Shown: piece by piece, positions 1 to 5,385 of the stretch
How positions within the stretch are numbered: the first letter of the stretch is position 1
Layout: every line of letters begins with the position of its first letter
Source: Kiritimatiellales bacterium
GTDB taxonomy: Bacteria > Verrucomicrobiota > Kiritimatiellia > Kiritimatiellales > Pontiellaceae
Length of the DNA stretch: 7,685 nucleotides
NCBI GenBank assembly: GCA_013042165.1
Contig: JABDQT010000038.1
Location: forward strand, 1 to 7,685
Direction of reading: 5' to 3'
Program-made: the position numbers and the translations under genes
The notes under the pieces: model-generated
Seen by the model: the letters and a program-made list of their open reading frames with translations, nothing else
Told to the model about the DNA's origin: nothing
The model's database searches: none

Positions 1-2
1 AG

Positions 3-590
3 AATATCGCCTGCGGTTTCAGCGACGAGCGGGTTGATCAGGTTCTGGCGGAATGCCGTAAATACGGGCTCTCGGCGAGCGAAACGGATGCCCTGCTCTC
101 CATGGTCTACATCGCCCATGCAGAGCAGTTGCCGGCCGGTTGTGTTTATCTGAAAATTGAGGAGGGGTTTGCCAAGGGTATTCCTGTGGAACAGATCCGT
201 CCCGCTGCCGCAAAGCGGCTCGATTGTATGCGCCGGGCAGATCAGCTGATTATGTCGGTTCGCAATGGCCGAGGAGGACAGCATCAGCATCTGGTGCAGC
301 ATATGTGTATGGCCATGGAAAGCGGCCTGCCCGAAGAGGTCATCGAGCATGTGATTAACCGACCCGGCGGTTTCCGCTATGGGCGGCTGATCCACGTCAT
401 AGAGGCTGGAGAGTCCCTGCAACTGGCAGGACTGCCTCCATCGCAGATACAACAGGTTATGAGCGACTGTCTCGATCGCGACCTGACCGGCCCCGAAGTG
501 ATGCGAGTGGTTGAAGTTATTCAAACCGGCTTGCGCGACGGTATGGAGTTCGATGCCATTCACGATGCGCTTTGGGTCGCTTCCGATTGA
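3..590 (+). CDS. Unrecognised alpha-helical protein, 5'-truncated (C-terminal 195 residues)
   Basis: The reading frame is open from the window edge to a TGA at 588-590, so the true start lies outside. An internal ATG at 102 is not a convincing start, because the same frame continues upstream with similar composition. The visible part is predicted to be almost all alpha-helical. It contains recurring short motifs with Gly-Leu/Ile-Pro or Gly-Leu-Ser/Thr followed by a helix (YGLSASETDALL, KGIPVEQI, SGLPEEVIEHVI, AGLPPSQIQQVM, LTGPEVMRVV), suggesting an array of helical hairpins. A central stretch has the motif GRGGQHQHLVQH. No signal peptide or catalytic signature can be judged without the N-terminus, and I do not recognise the family. 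The gap to the next promoter element is 13 bases and shows no terminator. The following gene has its own promoter, so this gene is probably a separate unit. Confidence 0.75.
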   Translation, partial: NIACGFSDERVDQVLAECRKYGLSASETDALLSMVYIAHAEQLPAGCVYLKIEEGFAKGIPVEQIRPAAAKRLDCMRRADQLIMSVRNGRGGQHQHLVQHMCMAMESGLPEEVIEHVINRPGGFRYGRLIHVIEAGESLQLAGLPPSQIQQVMSDCLDRDLTGPEVMRVVEVIQTGLRDGMEFDAIHDALWVASD

Positions 591-603
591 TCGTCCGTCT
601 TTC

Positions 604-640
604 ATGTGACGCCTCCGGCCTGACGGGTGTACTGCCTATG
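604..640 (+). promoter_or_regulatory. Promoter copy A of a three-copy bipartite element
   Basis: ATGTGACG at 604-611 is followed by 14 bases and GGTGTACT at 626-633, then a TAT at 637-639. The same two blocks with the same 14-base gap occur at 947-976 and 2424-2453, while the 14-base spacers are unrelated. Read as a sigma-type promoter, GTGACG (606-611) would be the -35 and TGTACT (628-633) the -10, 16 bases apart, with transcription starting near 640, about 33 bases before the ATG at 673. The sequence is only a partial match to the housekeeping consensus (4 of 6 in each box), so an alternative sigma factor or an activator site is possible. Confidence 0.6.
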
Positions 641-672
641 GAAACAGGGGAAGCAAACACAGGAGAGAAAAG

Positions 673-888
673 ATGAAGATGAAGTATATTGCTGTACTTA
701 TTACCGGGCTCGCAGTCACAACCGTAATGGCTCAAGGCAATGGCAATGGTGGAGGCAACGGCGAACGGAAGCGCGATCAAAGAAAAGTATGTCCCGTCTG
801 TTCGGAAGATGGCGAAGAGACCCAGCAAGAGCAGCAGGCTCAGGAAAGAAAGCAGCAACGGGATGGTTCGGGTTCCTGCACTCAGTAA
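673..888 (+). CDS. Small exported CxxC peptide (71 aa), function unknown
   Basis: This small protein begins with a typical Sec signal peptide (Lys-rich start, hydrophobic residues 5-18, probable cleavage after VMA at residue 20). The mature part is about 51 residues: a Gly/Asn-rich stretch (21-30), a basic stretch, a CPVC motif (Cys40, Cys43), a Gln/Glu-rich charged segment (49-63) and a third Cys at 69 near the end. The paired cysteines could bind a metal or form a disulfide. No family is recognised. The start at 673 is supported by AGGAG at 661-665, seven bases upstream. It lies between a promoter (604-640) and a strong terminator (913-943), so it forms its own transcription unit. Its promoter and leader resemble those of the DUF2202 gene that follows, and both mature N-termini are Gly-rich, which suggests a related export route and co-regulation. 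A different-frame reading across 627-1010 is not credible because it runs through the terminator and the next promoter. Confidence 0.7.
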   Translation: MKMKYIAVLITGLAVTTVMAQGNGNGGGNGERKRDQRKVCPVCSEDGEETQQEQQAQERKQQRDGSGSCTQ

Positions 889-912
889 CTGACCGGAAAA
901 TCCAATGTGAGG

Positions 913-943
913 GGAGGGAAGCATGGCTTCCCTCCTTTTTTTT
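913..943 (+). terminator. Strong Rho-independent terminator after the CxxC peptide gene
   Basis: A perfect 10-bp stem (GGAGGGAAGC at 913-922 with GCTTCCCTCC at 926-935) closes a 3-base loop and is followed directly by eight T residues (936-943). This is a textbook intrinsic terminator. It insulates the small peptide gene from the next promoter element, which begins four bases later. Confidence 0.93.
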
Positions 944-946
944 GCG

Positions 947-983
947 ATGTGACGAATCCTCGGGGAGAGGTGTACTCCTTATG
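947..983 (+). promoter_or_regulatory. Promoter copy B of the bipartite element
   Basis: ATGTGACG at 947-954, a 14-base gap, then GGTGTACT at 969-976. Similarity to copy A continues downstream into the probable leader: A reads TATGGAAACAGGGGAAG and B reads TATGAAAACGGGGAAG, starting four bases after the GGTGTACT block. Immediately upstream is the terminator of the previous gene, so transcription of the DUF2202 genes most likely starts here, near 983, giving a leader of about 40 bases to the ATG at 1023. Confidence 0.6.
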
Positions 984-1022
984 AAAACGGGGAAGAATCA
1001 TCACACATGAAAGGATAGAGCA

Positions 1023-1634
1023 ATGAATAAAAGAACACTACTCACTTGGGTTATATGCGCACTGATCACTGGCTGGTTCGTCCATCCGGTTATGGCCAAA
1101 AAAGGTAAGGGCGGAGGAAAACCTGCACCGGTTCCTGTGCTTTCCCAGGCTGAAGCCGCAGATCTGCTGTTTATGCGCGAAGAGGAAAAGCTGGCCCGCG
1201 ATGTCTACATCACCCTCTATGCGGAATGGGGCAACCGGGTGTTCGATAACATATCACAGTCGGAACAGAAGCACACCGATGCGGTGCTGGGCCTGATCAA
1301 CAAGTATGGGTTGGATGATCCCGCCCTTGAATTTGGCTATTTTGCCGATTCCGAGCTGCAGGAGCTGTTCAATACGCTCGTGGCTGCAGGCCTGCAGTCT
1401 CAGCTGGACGCGTTGATGGTTGGCGCGCTGATTGAAGAGGTGGATATGGAAGATATCGTAGCCGCCATGGAACGCACCGACGAGGCCGACATCCTGACCG
1501 TCTACGGCAACCTGCTGGCGGGTTCCGAAAACCATCTGAGCGCCTTCGTCAGAAATATCGAAGCGATCACCGGCGAAGCGTACGTGGCGCAATGGATCTC
1601 TCAGGAAGAGGTCGACGCCATCCTTGGCCGATAA
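1023..1634 (+). CDS. Exported DUF2202 (ferritin-like) protein, copy 1
   Basis: This 203-residue protein has a Sec signal peptide (hydrophobic residues 6-20, probable cleavage after VMA at 25), then a Gly/Lys/Pro linker (26-39) and one DUF2202 domain (about 40-203). The domain belongs to the ferritin-like four-helix superfamily. Likely metal-site residues are the Glu run in MREEEKLARD (53-55), E81 and H84 in SEQKH, E138/E139 in LIEEVD, and H171 in GSENHL. This pattern suits a di-iron or related site, but the family's reaction is not established. The start is fixed by AGGA at 1012-1015, seven bases before ATG, and by the good signal peptide. The gene follows its own promoter (947-983) and precedes a paralog with which it shares 34 of the last 57 residues. 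A role in periplasmic iron handling or peroxide/oxygen protection is an inference from the fold only. Confidence 0.88.
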   Translation: MNKRTLLTWVICALITGWFVHPVMAKKGKGGGKPAPVPVLSQAEAADLLFMREEEKLARDVYITLYAEWGNRVFDNISQSEQKHTDAVLGLINKYGLDDPALEFGYFADSELQELFNTLVAAGLQSQLDALMVGALIEEVDMEDIVAAMERTDEADILTVYGNLLAGSENHLSAFVRNIEAITGEAYVAQWISQEEVDAILGR

Positions 1635-1650
1635 AAAAAAACACGCAGAA

Positions 1651-1699
1651 GAGGGCCCATCCAGCCATTGGAATCTCAGATGGCTGGAGTTCCCTTTTT
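1651..1699 (+). terminator. Terminator-like hairpin between the DUF2202 paralogs, possible attenuator
   Basis: CCAGCCAT (1661-1668) pairs perfectly with ATGGCTGG (1680-1687) around an 11-base loop. A GGG at 1653-1655 can pair with CCC at 1692-1694 to lengthen the stem across internal loops, and five T residues follow (1695-1699). It is weaker than the terminator at 913-943. No copy of the ATGTGACG promoter or other clear promoter lies between the paralogs, so partial read-through from copy 1 to copy 2 is the simplest way copy 2 is expressed. Confidence 0.6.
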
Positions 1700-1730
1700 G
1701 AGATTGCCAATAAGCAAACGGAGAAGTCAG

Positions 1731-2357
1731 ATGAAAACGAAAATCTGTTTAATGTTGTGTGCCCTGGCCGTTCTCTTGGGCAACTGGTCGACGGCTGCCG
1801 TGGCGGAGTCCTGTTGCTGCTGTCGTAGTACTTTGGTGAATACGGCGTCTTCCGTTGCGCTGAGCGCCGATGAAACTCACGACCTGTTGTTGATGCGCGA
1901 AGAGGAAAAGCTTGCACGAGATGTCTACGCCGCGATGAACGAGGTTTACAGCCAGCGCATCTTCGTGAACATTCCCCGGGCAGAGCAGCACCATATGGAT
2001 GCTGTTCTCGGGTTACTGAATGCCCATGGACTGGCCGATCCCGCCAAAGAAAAGCCGGGAGCATTTGGGAATAAAGAACTGCAGAAGCTCTACAATCAAT
2101 TGGTCAAGCGAGGAATAAAATCGAGGGAGGAGGCCTTTCTGGTCGGAGCATTCGTTGAAGAATTGGATATCCAGGATCTCATCGAATCCATGAAGCGCAC
2201 CTCGAACAAGGACATCCTCGCCGTCTACGAAAATCTGTTGGGCGGCTCCAAACGGCACCTCAACGCCTTCGTCAGAAACTATGAAGCCGCTTCGGGACAA
2301 ACCTATAAGGCGCAGAGAATGTCCCAGACCGATGTAAATGCCATACTGGGTAGATAA
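1731..2357 (+). CDS. Exported DUF2202 (ferritin-like) protein, copy 2, with a tetra-cysteine N-terminus
   Basis: Translation most likely starts at ATG 1731, not the in-frame ATG 1668. GGAG at 1720-1723 sits seven bases upstream, and this start gives a clean Sec signal peptide (hydrophobic 5-18, probable cleavage after AVA at 25), whereas starting at 1668 would run through the hairpin. The 208-residue product then shows four consecutive cysteines (28-31) at the mature N-terminus, followed by a DUF2202 domain (about 44-208). The domain has MREEEKLARD (55-64), E85 and H88 in AEQHH, E143/E144 in FVEELD, and H177 in GSKRHL. It closely parallels copy 1 through the C-terminus, so the pair arose by tandem duplication, but copy 1 has a Gly/Lys linker where copy 2 has the Cys cluster. 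The cysteines could bind metal or form disulfides. They do not form a lipobox, because the upstream residues are Ala-Glu-Ser. Function beyond the ferritin-like fold is unknown. Confidence 0.87.
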   Translation: MKTKICLMLCALAVLLGNWSTAAVAESCCCCRSTLVNTASSVALSADETHDLLLMREEEKLARDVYAAMNEVYSQRIFVNIPRAEQHHMDAVLGLLNAHGLADPAKEKPGAFGNKELQKLYNQLVKRGIKSREEAFLVGAFVEELDIQDLIESMKRTSNKDILAVYENLLGGSKRHLNAFVRNYEAASGQTYKAQRMSQTDVNAILGR

Positions 2358-2390
2358 AGCAATATGCTCCTGATCAAAGCTTTACGTATA

Positions 2391-2426
2391 TATCCAGCTT
2401 GGATGGCCAAATATCCGAATTGGATG
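2391..2426 (+). promoter_or_regulatory. Tandem palindromic operator-like repeats upstream of the hydrogenase promoter
   Basis: Two copies of a 15-base unit, TATCCnnnTTGGATG, lie at 2391-2405 and 2412-2426 and differ only at the three middle bases shown as n. Each contains the inverted repeat ATCC-N5-GGAT (2392-2404 and 2413-2425). The copies start 21 bases apart, about two helical turns, so bound dimers would face the same side of the DNA. The second copy overlaps the first bases of the promoter's ATGTGACG block. This arrangement suits a dimeric regulator of the hydrogenase operon; which family binds is unknown. The other two promoter copies lack these repeats. Confidence 0.5.
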
Positions 2427-2460
2427 TGACGTTTCTTAACCGAATGGTGTAGTCCATATA
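2424..2460 (+). promoter_or_regulatory. Promoter copy C of the bipartite element, driving the hydrogenase operon
   Basis: ATGTGACG at 2424-2431, 14 bases, then GGTGTAGT at 2446-2453, followed by TAT at 2457-2459. Only one base of the downstream block differs from copies A and B (G for C). Transcription would start near 2460, leaving a leader of about 39 bases before the ATG at 2499. The leader carries a purine-rich ribosome site, GGGGGTGA (2488-2495), close to the start codon. It does not share the GAAAAC/GGGGAAG leader seen after copies A and B. Confidence 0.6.
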
Positions 2461-2498
2461 GGGCATTCTTATTTCTTTGGTATAAGCGGGGGTGAATC

Positions 2499-3452
2499 AT
2501 GGAACTTTCAAGGCGGCGCTTTCTCGAATATTGCAGTATTGCTGCAGGTACCATCGGACTCACACCAGGCGACCTCGCCGGTCTCAATGAAGCTCTGGCC
2601 AATCCCGCTGCGCCTGAAGTCATCTGGCTGCATGGCAGTTCCTGTACCGGATGCTCTGTTTCCTTTCTAAACCGTATTTCTGATACCATGGGTGAGCCTG
2701 CTTCAGTTGTGGAGGTGCTCACGCAGGCAATCAACCTGACCCATCATGCTACGGTTATGACCTTTGCCGGCGAAAGCTGCGGCGCGGTGCTGGAGCATGC
2801 GGTCAAGCGCGGCAACTATATCCTTGTACTCGAAGGCGGAGTGCCGACGGCCTTCGGAGGCTTCTGCTGCATTGCCTATAGTTATAAAGGCGAGGAAGTC
2901 ACCTATGCCGCAGCGGTATCCGAACTCGTTCAGCATGCCTCGCATGTGGTCTGTGCAGGAACCTGCTCCAGTTTTGGAGGCATTCCGGCTGCAGGCATTA
3001 ATCCATCCAATGTCGTCAGCGTGCAAGCACATGCCGGCGTCCCCACCATCAATATTTCAGGCTGTCCGGCCAATCCCAACTGGGTGGTTTGGGCCATTGT
3101 TCAGCTTTTGCTGGGCAACCCGGTCGAACTCGATGCCGACAATCGTCCCGTTGCACTTTACCGGATAGAAAGGGGGCAGAATCCATGGGAAAAAATCCAT
3201 CAATCCTGTCCGCACAAGAGCGCATACAACAGCGGGAGCCTTGCTGCTGATTTCAACGATACGGTGAACAAGTGCCTGGTTGATCTGGGTTGCCGTGGGC
3301 AGTGGACGAAAGCAAAGTGCGACCGTTGCTGGAACGGAATCGAGGGCGAGGGACACTGGTGCATTGGTGTCAATTCACCATGCCATGGTTGTACCGAACC
3401 GACATTCCCCGGGCTGCAATCTTTCTTCCGGCCTTACACCAGCGGCAGCTAG
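2499..3452 (+). CDS. hydA: [NiFe] hydrogenase small subunit, Tat-exported, soluble periplasmic type
   Basis: This 317-residue electron-transfer subunit passes electrons from H2 oxidation at the NiFe site through three FeS clusters. Residues 4-10 (SRRRFLE) are a twin-arginine Tat signal with a hydrophobic segment to about 22 and probable cleavage near ALA (34). Proximal cluster ligands are C49 and C52 (CTGC), C156 (GTCSSFGG) and C189 (SGCP). Distal ligands are H234, C237, C259 and C265. Medial ligands are C274, C295 and C298, plus C288 at the position where 3Fe-4S enzymes carry Pro, predicting a 4Fe-4S medial cluster as in [NiFeSe]-type enzymes. C277 forms an additional CxxC with C274. The positions where O2-tolerant enzymes carry two extra proximal Cys are Gly here (51 and 161). 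The protein stops soon after the last cluster with no membrane helix, so the enzyme is probably soluble in the periplasm. The large-subunit gene starts 15 bases downstream. Group 1 assignment is confident; the exact subgroup is not. Related genes are also named hynA/hysB. Confidence 0.96.
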   Translation: MELSRRRFLEYCSIAAGTIGLTPGDLAGLNEALANPAAPEVIWLHGSSCTGCSVSFLNRISDTMGEPASVVEVLTQAINLTHHATVMTFAGESCGAVLEHAVKRGNYILVLEGGVPTAFGGFCCIAYSYKGEEVTYAAAVSELVQHASHVVCAGTCSSFGGIPAAGINPSNVVSVQAHAGVPTINISGCPANPNWVVWAIVQLLLGNPVELDADNRPVALYRIERGQNPWEKIHQSCPHKSAYNSGSLAADFNDTVNKCLVDLGCRGQWTKAKCDRCWNGIEGEGHWCIGVNSPCHGCTEPTFPGLQSFFRPYTSGS

Positions 3453-3467
3453 ATCAAGGAGAATCCC

Positions 3468-4916
3468 ATGCCGATAATTACCGCTTCAATTGATCCTGTA
3501 ACACGCATCGAAGGACACCTCAAAGTCGATGTCGAGATCGATACCGTCGAGGGTGTTCAGCAGGTCATCGACGCCCATTGTGTCGGGACGCTGTTTCGCG
3601 GCTTCGAAAAAATTATGGAAGGTCGTGATCCTCGTGACGCACCGAATATCACGTCGCGCATCTGCGGTGTCTGTCCGACATCGCACGGCATGGCCGCCGC
3701 GCTCACGCTTGACGATGCCTTCGGCATCGCGCCACCGACCACCGGAACCATGATGCGCAATCTGGTGCATGGTGCCTGCTTTCTCGAATCGCACATTCTG
3801 CATTTCTATATCCTGAGTCTGCTCGACTATATCAAGGGGCCGGGCATGGCGCCTTGGCAGCCCGGATGGGATACCGGTCGCCGGCTCGACGGCTCAACCG
3901 AGGCCCGCCTGCAGGGTAACTATCTCAAAGCGATCGAAATGCGGCGGAAGTGCCACGAGATGGGTGCCATTTACGGGGGAAAACTTCCGCATACGCCGTC
4001 ATTCATTGCCGGCGGATTCACGGCGGTATCGACAGCGGACGACAAGACCGGCTTTCAATCACTGCTCACGGAAATCACCGATTTTATACAGGGTACCCTG
4101 CTGCCGGATGTTGAACTGCTGGCTTCGCTCTATTCAGACTATTTCAGTATCGGTGCAGGATACGGCAATCTCATTTCCTATGGCGTATTCCGGCAAGGTT
4201 CCGGAACGCTCTTTGCACCCGGTGTCCTCGATAACGGTGCAACCAGTGTCCAGGCGCTGGATACCAGCCTGATCACAGAATATGTAACGCATTCCTGGTA
4301 CGATGATGCCACTAACGACAAACATCCTGCCGTTGGTGAAACCGTACCCTTGCATCCGAAGACGGAAGGCTATTCCTGGCTTAAGGCGCCGCGTTATGCC
4401 GGTTCAAATTATGAGTGTGGTCCGCTTTCCCGCATGCGCATTAATGGCGATTATGCCGGCGGTGTTTCCGTCATGGATCGGCATCTTGCCCGGGCACAGG
4501 AAGCTCTCAAGATAGCATTGGCCATGCAGGTCTGGCTCGATGCCGTTGTTGTTGGCGCCTATGGCTATTCTCCTGCCACGGTTCCAATATCTGGCAGCGG
4601 CGTCGGCCTGACCGAGGCCCCGCGCGGCGCGCTGGGTCACTGGGTGCAGGTCGCGGATCAGGCAGTTTCAGCCTACCAGGTGGTTACACCCACCTGCTGG
4701 AACTGTTCTCCGCGGGATACCGCCGGCAATCGCGGTCCTATGGAGCAAGCGCTCATTGGTACACCGGTCAAGAAGGCCGACCAGCCGGTCGAGGTGCTGC
4801 GCGTAATTCATTCTTTTGACCCCTGCCTGGATTGCGCCACACATGTGATGCGTCCGGACCGCAAGGGCAAGGTTTATATTGTCGACCGCACCGGTGTGCG
4901 TGAAGCGGAAGTATGA
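3468..4916 (+). CDS. hydB: [NiFe] hydrogenase large (catalytic) subunit
   Basis: This 482-residue subunit holds the NiFe(CN)2CO active site that splits H2. The N-terminal motif DPVTRIEGH (9-17) and the L1 motif RICGVCPTSHG supply C66 and C69. The C-terminal L2 motif DPCLDCATH supplies C453 and C456 and ends at H459. Both L2 metal ligands are Cys, so this is not a selenocysteine enzyme. The 23 residues after H459 should be removed by an endopeptidase after nickel insertion, and a gene for such a protease follows directly. There is no signal peptide, so it is expected to leave the cell folded and bound to the Tat-bearing small subunit. The start is supported by AAGGAG at 3456-3461, six bases before ATG. 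No genes for Ni/Fe cofactor assembly (hypA-F) or for an electron-accepting cytochrome lie in this window. Alternative names in related operons are hynB/hyaB. Confidence 0.97.
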   Translation: MPIITASIDPVTRIEGHLKVDVEIDTVEGVQQVIDAHCVGTLFRGFEKIMEGRDPRDAPNITSRICGVCPTSHGMAAALTLDDAFGIAPPTTGTMMRNLVHGACFLESHILHFYILSLLDYIKGPGMAPWQPGWDTGRRLDGSTEARLQGNYLKAIEMRRKCHEMGAIYGGKLPHTPSFIAGGFTAVSTADDKTGFQSLLTEITDFIQGTLLPDVELLASLYSDYFSIGAGYGNLISYGVFRQGSGTLFAPGVLDNGATSVQALDTSLITEYVTHSWYDDATNDKHPAVGETVPLHPKTEGYSWLKAPRYAGSNYECGPLSRMRINGDYAGGVSVMDRHLARAQEALKIALAMQVWLDAVVVGAYGYSPATVPISGSGVGLTEAPRGALGHWVQVADQAVSAYQVVTPTCWNCSPRDTAGNRGPMEQALIGTPVKKADQPVEVLRVIHSFDPCLDCATHVMRPDRKGKVYIVDRTGVREAEV

Positions 4917-4920
4917 TTCC

Positions 4921-5385
4921 ATGATGAGCCCTGCAGAGCGTATCGCAGTGGTTGGCATGGGCAACCTGCTCATGTCCGACGACGGGGTGGGCGTGCATGT
5001 TGTTCATAAGCTGCGAAAAAAGTGTCTCGAGGGTGTCGAGCTGATCGATGCCGGTACAGCCGTGATCCACACCGCCGACTGTCTGCGGGAGGTTGACCGC
5101 ATCGTGGTAGTTGATGCGCTCAAAGCCGGGCATCCCCCCGGCACCGTTTATCGTATGTCAGGGAACGAAGTGCTGGAGAACGATTATTCGCTTTCGGTTC
5201 ATTCACTGGGGCTGAAAACCGCCCTAATGTTTTTAGGTTCTGAAGATACTCCTGCTGACTGGACATTGGTGGGTGTGGAGCCGGAGACGTTGGAGCGGGG
5301 GATGCGCTTGTCGGATGCGGTGCAGGAGGCTGTTCCCGCCGCGATGCGGGCGGTAGAGAATTTGATTGAGGAGTGGCGAATATGA
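4921..5385 (+). CDS. hyaD: Hydrogenase maturation endopeptidase (HyaD/HybD/HycI family)
   Basis: This 154-residue protease cuts the C-terminal peptide from the nickel-loaded large subunit. It shows the family's N-terminal motif VGMGNLLMSDDGVGVH (11-26). By comparison with HybD, the nickel-sensing residues are D21 (Glu in HybD), D65 in IVVVDAL and H94 in SVHSLG. Full length is usual for the family. The frame is open from 4879, but that start would overlap the large-subunit gene by 38 bases and add a charged extension unlike family members. ATG 4921 (or the adjacent ATG 4924) puts the conserved beta-strand at the expected place, and GGAAG at 4907-4911 can serve as a ribosome site. It lies four bases after the large-subunit stop, and its own stop overlaps the next start, so it sits mid-operon. 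Acting on this large subunit is a strong inference from position. Confidence 0.93.
   Translation: MMSPAERIAVVGMGNLLMSDDGVGVHVVHKLRKKCLEGVELIDAGTAVIHTADCLREVDRIVVVDALKAGHPPGTVYRMSGNEVLENDYSLSVHSLGLKTALMFLGSEDTPADWTLVGVEPETLERGMRLSDAVQEAVPAAMRAVENLIEEWRI
5368..5385 (+). promoter_or_regulatory. Ribosome site and ATGA stop/start overlap coupling the protease and beta-propeller genes
   Basis: GAGGAG at 5368-5373 lies eight bases before ATG 5382, and the TGA stop of the protease gene (5383-5385) overlaps that ATG as ATGA. This arrangement normally couples translation of the two genes and decides the start of the downstream gene. A GTG at 5373 in the same frame falls inside the ribosome site and is unlikely to be used. 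Confidence 0.8.

Noticed and set aside
604..633. CRP/FNR-type binding site suggested by TGTGA
   Set aside because: There is no matching TCACA half-site at the required spacing in any of the three copies; the conserved partner is GGTGTA at fixed distance, so a promoter-like reading fits better.
517..924. A reverse-strand open frame with a hydrophobic stretch
   Set aside because: It overlaps the end of the upstream gene, a promoter and the small peptide gene; the hydrophobicity comes from the complement of the charged Gln/Glu-rich segment.
627..1010. A 127-codon open frame on the plus strand across the small peptide gene
   Set aside because: It runs through the intrinsic terminator and the second promoter copy, has no ribosome site, and its composition is unlike a protein. 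The 673-888 frame with a signal peptide is the real one.
2355..2384. Terminator after DUF2202 copy 2 (TAAAGC pairing with GCTTTA)
   Set aside because: The stem is only six weak pairs around a long loop and no T-run follows, so I do not call a terminator here.
2424..2453. Sigma-54 promoter for the hydrogenase
   Set aside because: The GG and GC pairs at the -24/-12 spacing are not present; the conserved blocks are 14 bases apart and of different sequence.
2643..2985. Oxygen-tolerant hydrogenase with a six-Cys proximal cluster
   Set aside because: The two positions that carry the additional Cys in that type are Gly here (residues 51 and 161). C94, C123 and C124 are elsewhere and do not match the pattern.
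4820..4850. Selenocysteine in the large subunit, suggested by the NiFeSe-like small subunit
   Set aside because: The L2 motif reads with TGC codons for both Cys and there is no in-frame TGA before the real stop at 4914.
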